Of a stretch of 64,000 nt of DNA, positions 1 through 11,699 are shown in pieces. Every line of letters starts with the position of its first letter. Position 1 is the stretch's first letter. Source of the stretch: Rhinopithecus roxellana (taxonomy: Eukaryota; Chordata; Mammalia; Primates; Cercopithecidae); assembly GCF_007565055.1 (NCBI RefSeq), contig NC_044551.1, positions 92,906,089 through 92,970,088 on the forward strand. Reading direction: 5' to 3'. The notes below the pieces were generated by a model that saw only the letters and a program-made list of their open reading frames with translations, was not told the DNA's origin and did not search any database. Both the position numbers and the translations under genes were made by a program.

Positions 1-599
1 CATTTTATGACTTTGAAAGTCCTAAATCACAGCTTTCCTTAACAATTCTTTATATATTTAAAAATATTATAAATTCGGAGAAAAATATCAGCATTTAGAA
101 TTGCTTTATCTTTTTTACGTTAGCAAGAGTCAGTAGAATGAGATCATACAATGTTCATGACTAAAACACCATTTTAGTGGCAGTTGCATTACTGAAAATG
201 CTTTATTCACTGCATTAAATTACTCTTAATGTCTTCAATCTTGTATGTGAACTTAAGGGACCTCCTTCACACCCATTTGTTGCCCTTTCTCCAGATCCTT
301 TATTGGGCTGATATGGACTTAGACTGCAGAATGAGAAATCACATGAGAGACTTGAGAGCCAGAGAAAGCAAACAAACTCAGTGATGTGAAAACTGCTGTC
401 AGGTCAGTGTAACAAGCAGCTCTTTCTAGATTTCACTGCACTGCAGTGGTCAGAAACTGGGTGTGGGGGCGGGGAGATTAGTCCTATGTCTATTGACAAC
501 TATAGATTTAATAATTAGAGAGATTATCTCCTGTACATAACATTATTCTACAATAAGCACTGGCATAAGTTCATTTCTTACAAGTAGAAGTCAACATAA
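1..599. other. Unassigned AT-rich non-coding stretch
   Basis: No repeat family, exon or RNA gene recognised. A short G-rich run lies near 460-475. Very old repeat fragments could be missed by eye. Confidence 0.5.
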
Positions 600-830
600 T
601 GCAAGCTTACATTTAAGGAGCATGTTCTGTGTTGCTAAGCACTGTTCTTATGCCTTCCTCACTTAATGTTCACCACATTCTCATCAGGGTGGTGCCATAA
701 ATATTCCATTTTATAGATGTAACAGCTGCAGTATAGAGAGCTTCAGCCACTTACTAGGAGTCTCAGAGATGATCAGGTGATAGAGGCAGAATTAACCACA
801 GGCTCTCTTCAAAGCTCACAGTCTTACCCA
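600..830 (-). repeat. MIR SINE fragment
   Basis: The stretch has the reverse-strand MIR order: a gctaagcactgttctta block, a ccattttatagatg block, then an equivalent of 'cacacagctagtaagtggcagag' in degraded form (cacttactaggag). MIR is a tRNA-derived SINE shared by all mammals, so this is an ancient non-coding insertion. Boundaries are approximate. Confidence 0.7.
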
Positions 831-1400
831 GGTGGCTCACTGTCTCATCAAACACTTTTTGTTACTATTTTTATAAGCCGCTGCAAGTTGGGCACCAAAA
901 TGAATGTGTACCCCTCAGTAATTTCATTAGGATAAAGCAAAATTCATCTACTATAGGACTAACACCATGTTTCTTATGGATCTTTCAATTATAATTGCCT
1001 TCTCCCCTCTAAGTCAAGAGTTGTGTAATTTAAAAATAGCAGTATCTCACACAAACGTATTTTATGTTGCTGACTTTTATAAAGCAATCAACTGTTAGCA
1101 AATAAATATCTCTGCTATGCTTTCTCCATTTATACTTTCAAGCAACCTCAGTCTGAGGTTATTCCAGGGCCCAGGGTCAGGAGATGGAACATAGAATAAA
1201 AGGTCATACCTGAAGAACAACATCATCAATGCTCTCAAGCAGTTCTTACACCTCTCCTTTTCTTTTCTTTCATGATCTGTCTCTAAATTTTATTTGGTTT
1301 CTTATTGGGCCCCATTTGCTCAAATTCCTCCCAGATTTGTCATGTCCTGCCTTTCTCTGGCTTTTGTGGGTTACCTGTGATTTATTCAATTAAGGACTAT
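831..1400. other. Unassigned non-coding stretch
   Basis: AT-rich sequence between the MIR and the first MaLR LTR. I see no repeat family or coding signal in it. Confidence 0.45.
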
Positions 1401-1760
1401 TGATATGGTTTGGCTGTGTCCTCACTCAAATCTTGTCTTGAATTGTAGCTCCCATAATTCCCGAGTTTGTGGGATGGATCTGGTGGGAGATAACTGAATC
1501 ATGGGGCTGCTTCCCCCATACTATTCTCATGCTAGTGAATAAGTCTCACAAGATCTGATGATTTTATAGCAGTTTTCCCCTTTTGCTTGGCTCTTATTCT
1601 CTCTTGCCTGCCACCATGTAAGACGTGGCTTTCACCTTCCACCATGATTTTGAGGCCTCCCCAGCCACATGGAACTGTGAGTCCATTAAACCTCTTTTTC
1701 TTTATAAATTACCCAGTCTTGGGTATGTCTTTATCAGCAGTGTGAAAACAGACTAACATA
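1401..1760 (+). repeat. MST/THE1-type solo LTR (ERVL-MaLR)
   Basis: It starts tgatatggtttggctgtgtc and carries the family landmarks ctgaatcatgggg, cttgcctgccaccatgtaag and an attaaacctcttt polyadenylation block, ending gtgaaaacagactaacata. About 360 bp fits a complete MaLR LTR, and no internal region flanks it, so it is a solo LTR. The flanks actat and acgat match at 4 of 5 bases, a plausible 5-bp target duplication. The 'gtagctcccata' text near the start favours MSTA over THE1. Confidence 0.9.
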
Positions 1761-2860
1761 ACGATGAGGTACAAATACAATAGACCATCTAGATATCTAT
1801 GTCCATAAAGAGTTATGCTATTTGTTGGTGCAATAAATAAAACCTTCTGGATAAAATACTTTTTCCTAATTTGTATTATTCTACTCACCTTAGTGTTCCC
1901 CTGGCTTAAATCTCCCAAAAGCGATTTGCTAAGCCAATCAAAATCTACTGGTTTGATTTGAAACAGATATTTTCTTTAAACAAGGTCTGATACAAAACAC
2001 CTATCTTTCTGTACACTCAGTATATTTAATTTTTTATGTTTACTTACTTGGTGTAATCTATTGCCTTGTCTCAAAACTATTTAGCATTTTTTATTACAAT
2101 CCATTGTGACTAAAAAAAATGTTTTACATCGAGTGGCTACCTAGAAAATGATGACTTTCTAGTCATCAAATTTAGTTAATTGAAACACTGACTGGATTTG
2201 TAAAATTTACATAAATTACTGCAATTTTAACACACTCAGTTTAGCAGAGTGATGGGCTTTACTAGTTGCTCAATAAACATTAGTAGTCAATCCACTTTTC
2301 TTCCCAGAGCCTGATTTTCAGACATCTTAAATGACTTGTGCAAAGGTGGTAAAAGAAGCTCCCATCACTTCAAGTTTCCCTGAATACATACCCTCTGCTC
2401 AATGCATGAAGCAAAGCCTACCCTATCCTGGCTGTGGTTCTCAGGAATAGTAAAGGAAGCTGGATATGATACCTGAATGTGTCTGGGCACGAAAGAATAA
2501 TTTAATCATTGGCAGAGGAAAGAACGTGGTTCCTACCTTGCACAATAGAACTGGGAACTCTCAAAATTTCTGGTGCTCTTTAGGGAATGTTTTTGACTCC
2601 ATTTGAATAGGTATCAGAGGCGCAGGCTGTGGTCAGAGGCACGATCTCCAAGAAGGCTTTCTTCTACTAGGTCAGAAGAAATGCCCATTTCCTAGGTTCT
2701 GAGAACATTCAGATTCACTGTACAACAGTGCATGTCAAAATTACGAAGTGGAAGACGGTCTAGAAATGTTTTTTACACTTCAAGAAGTATGAAATGTATA
2801 AAATACTTTCTGAGCTAGGAGAAGCAGGTATCACCCTTACTTTTAGACTTGCAAATGATA
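1761..2860. other. Unassigned AT-rich non-coding stretch
   Basis: No gene or clear repeat. A fragment near 2260-2275 (gttgctcaataaac) is faintly like an L2 3' end but too short to call. Confidence 0.45.
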
Positions 2861-2861
2861 A

Positions 2862-2938
2862 TGCAGGGCAGCCTCCCTTCCCAATTAAGAATTATCTGGC
2901 CACAAATCTCAGTAGTGCTGAGGTTGAGAAACCCTGGC
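2862..2938 (+). repeat. hAT-Charlie DNA transposon fragment (MER20-like)
   Basis: The run aattaagaattatctggcc followed by gaggttgagaaaccctgg matches the terminal part of a common short non-autonomous hAT element. The same family appears nearly full length in the opposite orientation at 4896-5117. Only the last ~75 bp are recognisable here. The subfamily name is uncertain. Confidence 0.55.
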
Positions 2939-3874
2939 ATATACTGATATTATGCACATTTTGATAGCCCAGAACATAAACTGTAAGAGGCACTACATTA
3001 GGTCAAACACTGTCAATTCAGCCCAACATCTTTCTCTGAATAGGACCAAGGTTTTGGGTTGCTGTTGTTATTTAAAATTTGTCTTTGGAGTCATGCCAGA
3101 GCTAAAGGTTTAGGGATGCATTTCAAAACAATTTCCCTCCATCTCCTCTTATGTTTGTGTCATCTATGAGTTTTTTCCTAAATATCCCTTGACTTGTTTA
3201 TGTTTTAAGTCTTTACAACACATGAGACTTTACTGCCCATTATATGATTTAATACTTCTTTGTGGTAAATAGAAGAAGGAAAAAAGGTCTGAATTAATAA
3301 TTCCAGGGGAGAAAAAACTCACTTCATGAAAAATGTCTATGCATTTCAGTTGCAGTGAGGACTTGTCACATCAGCCCATTTCTGCAACAGTTGGGCCTCC
3401 TAGCTGTCTCTACACTTCATGCCTGGACAGCGGACTTTATCTGCGCTGGTTTTGCACAGGAGGCTAACCAGAACTTTCGACAGGCAAGTGTATGACGCAG
3501 AAGCACCTTGAAATCCTAGCATTTTTCCTGTTCATTTAACAGCTAGGGAGGTTTCAAACATCTTTCAAAAAATACTTTCTTAGAACTAAAATCACCATAA
3601 TATTGTGACATAAAGAAAAATTCAATCTCGTCTCATGCTCTCATTTTCTTTGAAACACAAAATCCATACTTGGCTGCGACCGCAAAGGTTACACATTCTA
3701 TCTAGTAGGATGCAGATGAAGGAAGGCACAGGCATAGTTATCATGGAGGAACACAAATATGTAACAGAGTCTGTTTCTTCAGTAACTATTGGGGAAAATA
3801 ATAGTGGGAATAAAAGATTGGTTTCTAAGCTCCTCCCAGCATCAATCAGTCACAAGAGCTGGAAACTCACTTTC
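2939..3874. other. Unassigned non-coding stretch
   Basis: No recognised repeat. A 125-codon open frame begins at 3635 and runs into the following L2. Its protein has no recognisable domain, so I treat it as chance. Confidence 0.45.
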
Positions 3875-4640
3875 CATAATATTCCCATTACTGGAGCCAC
3901 GGCCCAGGGCCTCATTACCTCTTGTTTTGAAAACTGTGATGGTTTCCTAATGGGCTCTGTAGCTCCAGGCTGTAGCCTGTCCAGTTTATCCTGCATACCT
4001 CCATCCCTGTGAGGCTTCAACAGGCAAACCCCAGCATTTTACAGACCTTCTAGCAACCCTCCATTGCACTCTGTCACAGGACTTTGCTCCAGAACAGCCC
4101 TGCGTTCTGCCTGCCGCCTCCTCCCTGGCTGTACTCCTTGTGCCTGTATGCCCTTTGCTGCATGCCCTGTGCTCCAGGCCGAACCGTCTGTAGTTCCCTA
4201 CTCATGCCAAGCTGTGTCAATTCCTCCTCAGCTAACTTGGCCCCATGTCCTACCTGGCAATGCTGGTTCTGCTCCAGCATTAGCACCTGTAAAGCTCCTT
4301 TCCTAATGGCAGAAACGTTGATAATATTCCTAGGTCGTATTTGTTGACACAGATACATAAAACACATATGTGGGTCACACTACTCTGAAAAAAGTGCTGT
4401 CTGGTTTTTGACCCCATGAAAATTTCCCCAGCCTCTCTGTGGCAACCAAGGAGAACATGTAGCACTCGTCACGTTGAAACTTGACACTTATTTGTGTAAT
4501 TCTGTAATGATAATTTCCTCCACTCAACAGTAAACTCCAGAAAGCAGGATTCATGCTAAGTTTAACTCATCATTATCTTCGCAGTACCTGGCGTACTTCT
4601 TTGCAGATAGTAGATACTCAATGAACAAATGAAACTCTTC
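3875..4640 (+). repeat. L2 LINE, 3' portion
   Basis: Degraded L2 sequence in order: a tcattacctcttg block, the proline- and leucine-rich 'ctgcctgccgcctcc' segment, then the typical 3' end 'gtaaactccagaaagcagg ... cagtacctggcgtact ... tagatactcaatgaacaaatg'. L2 is a mammal-wide LINE, inactive for over 100 million years. The several 60-100 codon open frames here are shadows. Confidence 0.65.
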
Positions 4641-4764
4641 TAAGATAAAGTCATCTCAAAGATAAAAATAAGAATGATGACAGAAAGAGTATATATGCTA
4701 TATTACATATGTACTAACTTATCAGTCGCTTGCTCTCTGGCTTACCATACCTCCTCCTTAACCC

Positions 4765-4885
4765 CATTGATTAATTCAGCAAACATTTACTGGATACCAG
4801 TGAGGCATAGTGAATAATGTAAGATCACTGGCCCCCAGGGGCTATGGATGAGGAGGTCGAGGTGGGATAAAAGAGTGGGTAACAT
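4765..4885 (-). repeat. L2 3'-end fragment
   Basis: ttcagcaaacatttactgga followed by a degraded 'gccaggcactg' and a cccccaggggctatgg block reads as the reverse complement of the L2 3' end. Short and diverged. Confidence 0.5.
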
Positions 4886-4895
4886 CAGTGCACGC

Positions 4896-5117
4896 CTAGG
4901 GTTTCTCAACCTCAGCATTACTGAGATTTGGGGCCAGATAATTCTTGGTTGGGAAGAGAGGCTGCCCTGCCTAATAAGATATTCATGCAACATGCCTGGT
5001 CTCTACAAATTAAATGCCAATAGCACCCTTTCCCCCCAAGTTGTGACAACTAAAAAAAGTCCAGACATGGCCAAATGTCCCCCGGGGAGCAAAATTATCT
5101 CTGGTTGCGAATTACTG
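4896..5117 (-). repeat. hAT-Charlie non-autonomous element (MER20-like)
   Basis: Runs from tagggtttctcaacctcagc to ggttgcgaattactg, with gccagataattcttggttg and gttgtgacaactaaaaaaag inside. This is the reverse orientation of a ~220-bp element, nearly full length. The ends are degraded inverted repeats of the hAT type. An 8-bp target duplication is not clear. It contains no transposase. Confidence 0.7.
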
Positions 5118-5434
5118 GTGTAAGGTAATATTTCTGATAACAACAAGAGAAAGGTCAGAGGAAATTAATCTCTGTATGACCTCTGGTCATAATACATAGA
5201 CCTCTGTTGACTTATTTCTTGCTAATAATATTGCCAAATGGTACAGCAGTAGGTTTTCTCCACTGAATCTCGGGGACTTTTGGTCCGGAATTGTGTCATG
5301 AAGGAAAGAAAGAATGGGAAAGGGTGTGCAGTAATTACCTCTTGTTTCCTTGGTTCAAGCACCTACGTGAATGATTAGCCATTGGCACATGTGATAAGGC
5401 TGCAGGAGTCATGGGAATATTCTCAGAGTTCATC
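5118..5434. other. Unassigned non-coding stretch
   Basis: No recognised feature. It ends where a short MaLR internal-region remnant may begin. Confidence 0.4.
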
Positions 5435-5451
5435 ACCATGTACCAATTTAC

Positions 5452-5813
5452 TGTATTAGTCCATTCTCACGCTGCTATGAAGAAATAACCGAGACTGGGT
5501 AATTCACAAAGAAAAGAGATTTAAGAACCAGTTTTGCATGGCTGGGGAGGCCTCAGGAAACTTACAGTCATGGTGGAAGGCACCCCTTCGCAGGGAAGCA
5601 GGAGAGAGAATAAGTGCCAGCAGGAGAAATGCCAGAGGCTTATAAAACCATCAGATCTCCTAAGCACTCACTCATTTTCAATGAGAATAGCATGTGGGAA
5701 ACCACCTCCATGATTCAATTACCTCCCACCAGTTTTCTCCCACGACCCACGGGGAATATGGGGTTACAATTAAAGATGAGATTTGGGTAGGGACACAAAG
5801 CCAAACCGTGTCA
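5452..5813 (-). repeat. MST/THE1-type LTR (ERVL-MaLR)
   Basis: Begins tgtattagtccattctcac and ends atttgggtagggacacaaag ccaaaccgtgtca, the reverse complement of a MaLR LTR. The bases just left of it, taccaatttac (5441-5451), look like the internal side of a MaLR 5' LTR, next to the primer-binding site. It may therefore be the 5' LTR of an element whose interior has been lost, rather than a clean solo LTR. Confidence 0.9.
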
Positions 5814-7154
5814 CCCACGCTAACAAGAGCCTGATGATTGTTGGGCTTTCTACAGCAGGTCCTGCCACTTGGTGCCCAATGAACCTTGCCAGGCAAACGA
5901 ATGACTGTTTTCTGCTGGCTCCTCATAGCTCTGCAGTACTGCACTTATTCAGATGGAAAGGCACCTGACAGTCTCCGTGCTAAGTAACTCTTCTCATGCA
6001 TTTCAACATCACCATCATTCTCCTACTACTCCTCCAAGACCTCTTCTTCCATTGGGGAATAGGGCTGGTGCAGCGCCTTCAGTTCATTGTACTCCTGGGG
6101 GAGAATAATGCTCTTCAACCGATCTCGTGTCTTAGTCAAACTCAGATCTCCCTGAAAGTCAGATCCTTTCAGCACAGCATCCATGAGTGCTGTGTTGGCA
6201 GGAAGCGAGACTCGTACCTTAGGCTGAATGGATTTATTCTAACCAATCCCAGATATCAGAGTACTGCAAAGTCCTGCCCGTTAGGGAAGTGAAATATGCT
6301 GCATCTTCACAATGTCCACAGGCCAGGGAGGCAGCAAACATATGGCCCAAATAGGGACTGGAGGGCTGGCCAGGCCCAAAGCATTTGGAGTGGCTGGCTG
6401 GGACCCTGCTCTCCTTTCTTTTCTCTCCCTGGCAGCATCATGGCTTCCATCTGGTCATCCAAAAATCTTTTAAGACACTCACTCATCAACATTGCTATTA
6501 CTGTTCACAAGCTTATGCTCAGGCACCAACCCGTTCAGTGAATTATTCAGGGTCACACAGAAACACCTTACAAAAGCTGAAAAAGACTTCCATGCCCCTC
6601 CAAGGCAAGCGAATCTGGTGACCGCTTCATCCTTACTAGATTAAAATTATCTCCTCTTGGTAACTTTCACTTTGTCTACTCTTTTTATTTTGCACAGATA
6701 AGGATTATGTGTGTGTGTTTTTTTCTTTTCAATTTGGCAGGTTACGAAAAACACTCGTGAGAGGTTTCTTCACCTCTGAAATGGAAGAAAGTGAGTTTTT
6801 CTGAGATTGCAGAATTTAAAAAATAATCAAAACCTAAGGATTTTAGGTCATTATTAACAGAACTCGTATATTTAGATTTCATGAAGTCTTGTCTGAGGTG
6901 CATTTTAACAGAAACATTCTGTACATTCTCCCTATCTTTTTTCTTTCTTACTTCTCATTTCCGTCTGCACAGAAAAGATCAGCTAATTAGGAGATTCTTA
7001 CATCTCCTTCCTATTCCTCATCTATCCGCAACATATGAATCAGTGTATCCCTTTTGTAGGTCATGCTCTTTTTGGCTAGGCTACAGTTGCCAGTGATTTA
7101 ATCAAAAACAAATTCATGAGTTTCCCTGAAGGTATTTTGTAGCTAGGATTACCA
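5814..7154. other. Unassigned non-coding stretch
   Basis: Mixed unique-looking sequence with a T-rich patch near 6718-6728. Several 60-98 codon open frames overlap here with no recognisable domain. I cannot name a repeat family. Confidence 0.4.
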
Positions 7155-7390
7155 TCTACAATCAGTTGACTTCAAGTCTAGGAGGTTACCCTTAATAATA
7201 TGGGTGAGCCTTGTACCATCAGTTGAAAAACGAAAACTCCAGACTTCAAGCAGTAACTCCTGCCTGAGTTTCCAGCCTGATGGTCTGCCCTGCAGATTTC
7301 AGACTTGCTAACTCCCACAACTGCATGAGCCAATTCCTTAAAATCAATCTCTCTCTCCCCCTCTATGTGTATATGTGGGTCTCTTGGGAT
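7155..7390 (+). repeat. LTR-like fragment with AATCAA/TCTCTC 3' end
   Basis: Contains 'tcagttgacttcaagtc', 'tgccctgcagatttcagac' and 'gagccaattccttaaaatca' followed by a ctctctct run. The same order occurs at 37768-38168, so two copies of one LTR family lie in the window. I recognise the type but not the subfamily name. Confidence 0.5.
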
Positions 7391-7429
7391 GTTTATTCTT
7401 GGGATATACCCTTTTAGATCCCAGCCACC

Positions 7430-7670
7430 ATGCCAAAAAAAGATGGTGCCATGTAGAGAAGACGTTGGGTCAATTGCCCCTGCTGAGCTCCCAGTTGACA
7501 GCAGCTTCACCTGCCTGCACAAGATTGTGCCGTCCTGGACATCCAGCCCTATGGGACCATTACAAGATGCAGCCCACTGACATCTCACTGCATGCTCATG
7601 AGACTGCTGAAGTGAGAACTGCCCAGCTAAGCCCAGTCTACACAGAGAATCATGAGAGGTGAAGATTCAC
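7430..7670 (+). repeat. Possible old MLT1-type LTR fragment
   Basis: Weak match to an old MaLR LTR: 'agatggtgccatgtagagaa', a repeated 'cagttgacagcagcttcacc' region and 'tgagaactgcccagctaagc'. Open frames of 71-136 codons on both strands lie here and in the previous fragment; none resembles a host protein. Confidence 0.35.
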
Positions 7671-7679
7671 TGTTCTTTT

Positions 7680-8549
7680 AGACACTACGGGTTGGGGTGG
7701 CTGGTTGTGCAGCAAATGACATGCAGGAAGAGCTTTTGCTATGTTGTTGTCGAGTCATGTTTGTATTTGAAAAGGAGCTTCTTCAAATAATTCAAGAAGA
7801 TAATGCAATTTGTCCAAACAGCACCCGGTTTTCGCTGAATTATTTCTCATCGGACAGGAATAAAAGATCTGAAAAGAACCACTTTGTTGAGGCCATCAGT
7901 TTGTTGCTTGCAACCCTCAAAGTCAGCCTGGAATGGATTTAGCTCACTGTATCAAGACTGCGGACCCAGAGAGCTGTTCATCTGCTATGTTTTTTCACTA
8001 ATATTTTTTAAAGGGATAAACACATTTTAAGCCACTTAAAAATTGTCCTCAAATGGAGATACTGCAAATACTACCTAATTTTTCCAACTCATTTATGACT
8101 TTGCGATGCAGCTTTGCATATGGTGAGTGAAATAATATATCAGTCTGTTTCGTTACATGCTGAGATGGCCTTTCCTTGAATGATGTCTTCATATCTAATA
8201 CTTACTGTTGTGAAGTGATGCAGATAGGAAGGAGGAGTAGAACAGACCACAGGAATGAGAAGAAACAGAGCAGGCAAGCAAGTATATTTTAAATAGACAA
8301 AGACTCACGCAGAGAGGATAAATGGACAAAATGCTGTTTCCTGGTGTTTAGACCTCTTTGGAAGACCCTGTCTATATGATGCTATTAAATTACAAATTGC
8401 CACTGTAATATATAAAAGAATGACATATTTTATACATTAATGACATTTTAAATTTGTTGCTTCTTCCAAAGACCTTTATTTACACACTAAGAAAAAAGGC
8501 TTAAAAGCACAAGGTCTTACATGAAAACCCAATGAAAAAAAAAAACAGT
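7680..8549. other. Unassigned AT-rich non-coding stretch
   Basis: No recognised repeat or gene. It directly precedes the L1 target site. Confidence 0.45.
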
Positions 8550-8562
8550 AAAATTGTTTTTT

Positions 8563-8640
8563 TTTTTTTTTTTTTTTTTTTTTTATCCATGATTTTTTTT
8601 TTTTATTTTTATTTTTTTTTTATTTTTATTTTTTTTATTA
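8563..8640 (-). repeat. Interrupted L1 poly-A tail (poly-T on plus strand)
   Basis: A pure T tract through 8584 (22 bases after the target duplication, 28 counted from 8557), then the 8 bases atccatga (8585-8592), then more T-rich sequence with spaced A's up to the L1 3' UTR. The tail is therefore in two parts. Confidence 0.85.
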
Positions 8641-8866
8641 TACTTTAAGTTCTAGGGTACATGTGCATAACGTGCAGGTTTGTTACATATGTATACTTAT
8701 GCCATGTTGGTGTGCTGCACCCATCAACTCGTCAGCACCCATCAATTCATCATTTATATCTTGTATAACTCCCCAATGCAAGCCCTCCCTCCTCCCCCCT
8801 CCCCCCTCCCCATGATAGGCCCCAGTGCGTGATGTTCCCCTTCCCGAGTCCAAGTGATCTCATTGT

Positions 8867-11369
8867 TCAGTTCCCACCTATGAGTGAGAACATGCGGTGT
8901 TTGGTTTTCTCTTCTTGTGATAGTTTGCTAAGAATGATGGTTTCCAGCTGCATCCATGTCCCTACAAAGGACGCAAACTCATCCTTTTTTATGGCTGCAT
9001 AGTATTCCATGGTGTATATGTGCCACATTTTCTTAATCCAGTCTGTCACAGATGGACATTTGGGTTGATTCCAAGTCTTTGCTATTGTGAATAGTGCCGC
9101 AATAAACATACGTGTACATGTGTCTTTGTAGTAGAATAATTTATAATCCTTTGGGTATATACCCAGTAGTGGGATGGCTGGGTCATATGGTACATCTAGT
9201 TCTAGATCCTTGAGGAATTGCCATACTGTTTTCCATAATGGTTGAACTAGTTTACAATCCCACCAACAGTGTAAAAGTGTTCCTATTTCTCCACATCCTC
9301 TCCAACAACTGTTGTTTCCTGACTTCTTAATGATTGCCATTCTAACTGGTGTGAGATGGTATCTCATTGTGGTTTTGATTTGCATTTCTCTGATGGCGAG
9401 TGATGATGAGCATTTTTTCATGTGTCTGTTGGCTGTATGAATATCTTCTTTTGAGAAATGTCTGTTCATATCCTTTCCCCACTTTTTGATGGGGTTGTTT
9501 GTTTTTTTCTCGTATATTTGTTTGAGTTCTTTGTAGATTCTGGATATTAGCCCTTTGTCAGATGAGTAGGTTGCAAAAATTTTCTCCCATTCTGTAGGTT
9601 GCCTGTTCACTCTGATGGTAGTTTCTTTTGCTGTGCAAAAGCTCTTTAGTTTAATTAGATCCCATTTGTCAATTTTTGCTTTTGCTGCCATTGCTTTTGG
9701 TGTTTTAGACATGAATTCCTTACCCATGCCTATGTCCTGAATGGTACTACCTAGATTTTCTTCTAGGGTTTTTATGGTATTAGGTCTAACATTTAAGTCT
9801 CTAATCCATCTTGAATTAATCTTCGTATAAGGGGTAAGGAAAGGATCCAGTTTCAGCTTTCTACTTATGGCTAGCCAATTTTCCCAGCACCATTTATTAA
9901 ATAGGGAATCCTTTCCCCATTTCTTGTTTCTCTCAGGTTTGTCAAAGATCAGATGGCTGTAGATGTGTGGTATTATTTCTGAGGACTCTGTTCTGTTCCA
10001 TTGATCTATATCTCTGTTTTGGTACCAGTACCATGCTGTTTTGGTGACTGTAGCCTTGTAGTATAGTTTGAAGTCAGGTAGCGTGACGCCTCCAGCTTTG
10101 TCCTTTTGACTTAGGATTGTCTTGGCAATGCGGGCTCTTTTTTGGTTCCATATGAACTTTAAAGCAGTTTTTTCCAATTCTGTGAAGAAACTCATTGGTA
10201 GCTTGATGGGGATGGCATTGAATCTATAAATAACCTTGGGGAGTATGGCCATTTTCATGATATTGATTCTTCCTATCCATGAGCATGGTATGTTCTTCCA
10301 TTTGTTTGTGTCCTCTTTGATTTCACTGAGCAGTGGTTTGTAGTTCTCCTTGAAGAGGTCCTTTACATCCCTTGTAAGCTGGATTCCTAGGTATTTTATT
10401 CTCTTTGAAGCAATTGTGAATGGAAGTTCATTCCTGATTTGGCTCTCTGCTTGTCTGTTACTGGTGTATAAGAATGCTTGTGATTTTTGCACATTAATTT
10501 TGTATCCTGAGACTTTGCTGAAGTTGCTTATCAGCTTAAGGAGATTTTGGGCTGAGACGATGGGGTTTTCTAAATATACAATCATGTCATCTGCAAACAG
10601 GGACAATTTGACTTCTTCTTTTCCTAACTGGATACCCTTGATTTCTTTCTCTTGCCTGATTGCCCTAGCCAGAACTTCCAACACTATGTTGAATAGGAGT
10701 GGTGAGAGAGGGCATCCCTGTCTTGTGCCAGTTTTCAAAGGGAATTTTTCCAGTTTTTGCCCATTCAGTATGATATTAGCTGTGGGTTTGTCATAAATAG
10801 CTCTTATTATTTTGAGGTACGTTCCATCAATACCGAATTTATTGAGCGTTTTTAGCATGAAGGGCTGTTGAATTTTGTCAAAAGCCTTTTCTGCATCTAT
10901 TGAGACAATCATGTGGTTCTTGTCTTTGGTTCTGTTTATATGCTGGATTACGTTTATTGATTTGCGAATGTTGAACCAGCCTTGCATCCCAGGGATGAAG
11001 CCCACTTGATCATGGTGGATAAGCTTTTTGATGTGCTGCTGAATCCGGTTTGCCAGTATTTTATTGAGAATTTTTGCATCAATGTTCATCAGGGATATTG
11101 GTCTAAAATTCTCTTTTTTTGATGTGTCTCTGCCAGGCTTTGGTATCAGGATGATGTTGGCCTCATAAAATGAGTTAGGGAGGATTCCCTCTTTTTCTAT
11201 TGATTGGAATAGTTTCAGAAGGAATGGTACCAGCTCCTCCTTGTACCTCTGGTAGAATTCAGCTGTGACTCCATCTGGTCCTGGACTTTTTTTGGTGGGT
11301 AGGCTATTAATTGTTGCCTCAATTTCAGAGCCTACTATTGGTCTATTCAGGGATTCAACTTCTTCCTGG
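8867..11369 (-). pseudogene. L1 ORF2 C-terminal two thirds (reverse transcriptase, no endonuclease)
   Basis: The frame is open for about 833 codons from the 5' truncation to a normal stop; the first in-frame ATG gives 740 residues. Counting from that Met, the first catalytic Asp lies in SIDAEKAF (about 64-71) and the FADD box at 165-168. The C-terminal Cys-rich motif CWRGCGEIGTLLHCWWDC is at 595-612. The protein ends MFSLIGGN like other primate L1 ORF2. Intact ORF2 is about 1275 residues, so roughly the first 440, including the endonuclease, are absent. With no promoter or start region I infer no function. Confidence 0.93.
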
Positions 11370-11448
11370 AAAATTGTTTTTTACAATATCAAAATATTTT
11401 AAAATTTCATGTAATATATGTAAAAAGAGGACAGTCAATGACCTAATC

Positions 11449-11699
11449 TGTTTTGTGTGGCTATAACAGTAAATGCATCTGCGAGGGCCTTCTTGCTATA
11501 TCATCCCACAGTTGAAGGGGAAAAGGCAAGAGAGCACACACAAGTGAGAACCCACTCTCACAATAATATGCATGCTCCAGAAATAATGACATTAATCTAT
11601 AAGCCAGTCACCTCTCGAAGGTCCTACCTCTCAACAAGATTGCACTGGGGATTAAGTTTCCAACACACGAACTTTGAGGGATACATTCAAACCTTAGCA
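11449..11699 (-). repeat. MaLR (MLT1-type) LTR, internally deleted
   Basis: Starts tgttttgtgtggctataaca and ends with 'gattaagtttccaacacacg' and 'ttcaaaccttagca', both ends of a reverse-oriented MaLR LTR. The usual block after the first 25 bp (the lost part includes the aattTATT polyadenylation region) is missing, so about 100 bp has been deleted relative to relatives. Confidence 0.75.

Larger units (their letters stand above)
8550..11382 (-). mobile_element. Young 5'-truncated L1 with 13-bp target duplication
   Basis: An L1 3' part in reverse orientation: poly-T (its poly-A tail) from 8563, the 3' UTR with ttctagggtacatgtgcata, then ORF2. It stops abruptly at 11369 within ORF2. The 13-bp direct repeat aaaattgtttttt (8550-8562 and 11370-11382) flanks it. 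The empty target would read tttttt/acaat, which fits the L1 endonuclease preference TTTT/A. Low divergence and an open ORF2 frame indicate a young L1PA-like element. 5' UTR, ORF1 and the endonuclease domain are missing, so it cannot move itself. Confidence 0.95.

Noticed and set aside
3635..4012. 125-codon plus-strand frame
   Set aside because: Spans unassigned sequence and the start of an L2, with no recognisable domain and no exon signals.
7178..7588. 136-codon minus-strand frame
   Set aside because: It runs through two LTR-like fragments and has no recognisable protein features.
10350..10796. 148-codon plus-strand frame
   Set aside because: It is antisense to the L1 ORF2 and is a shadow of it.
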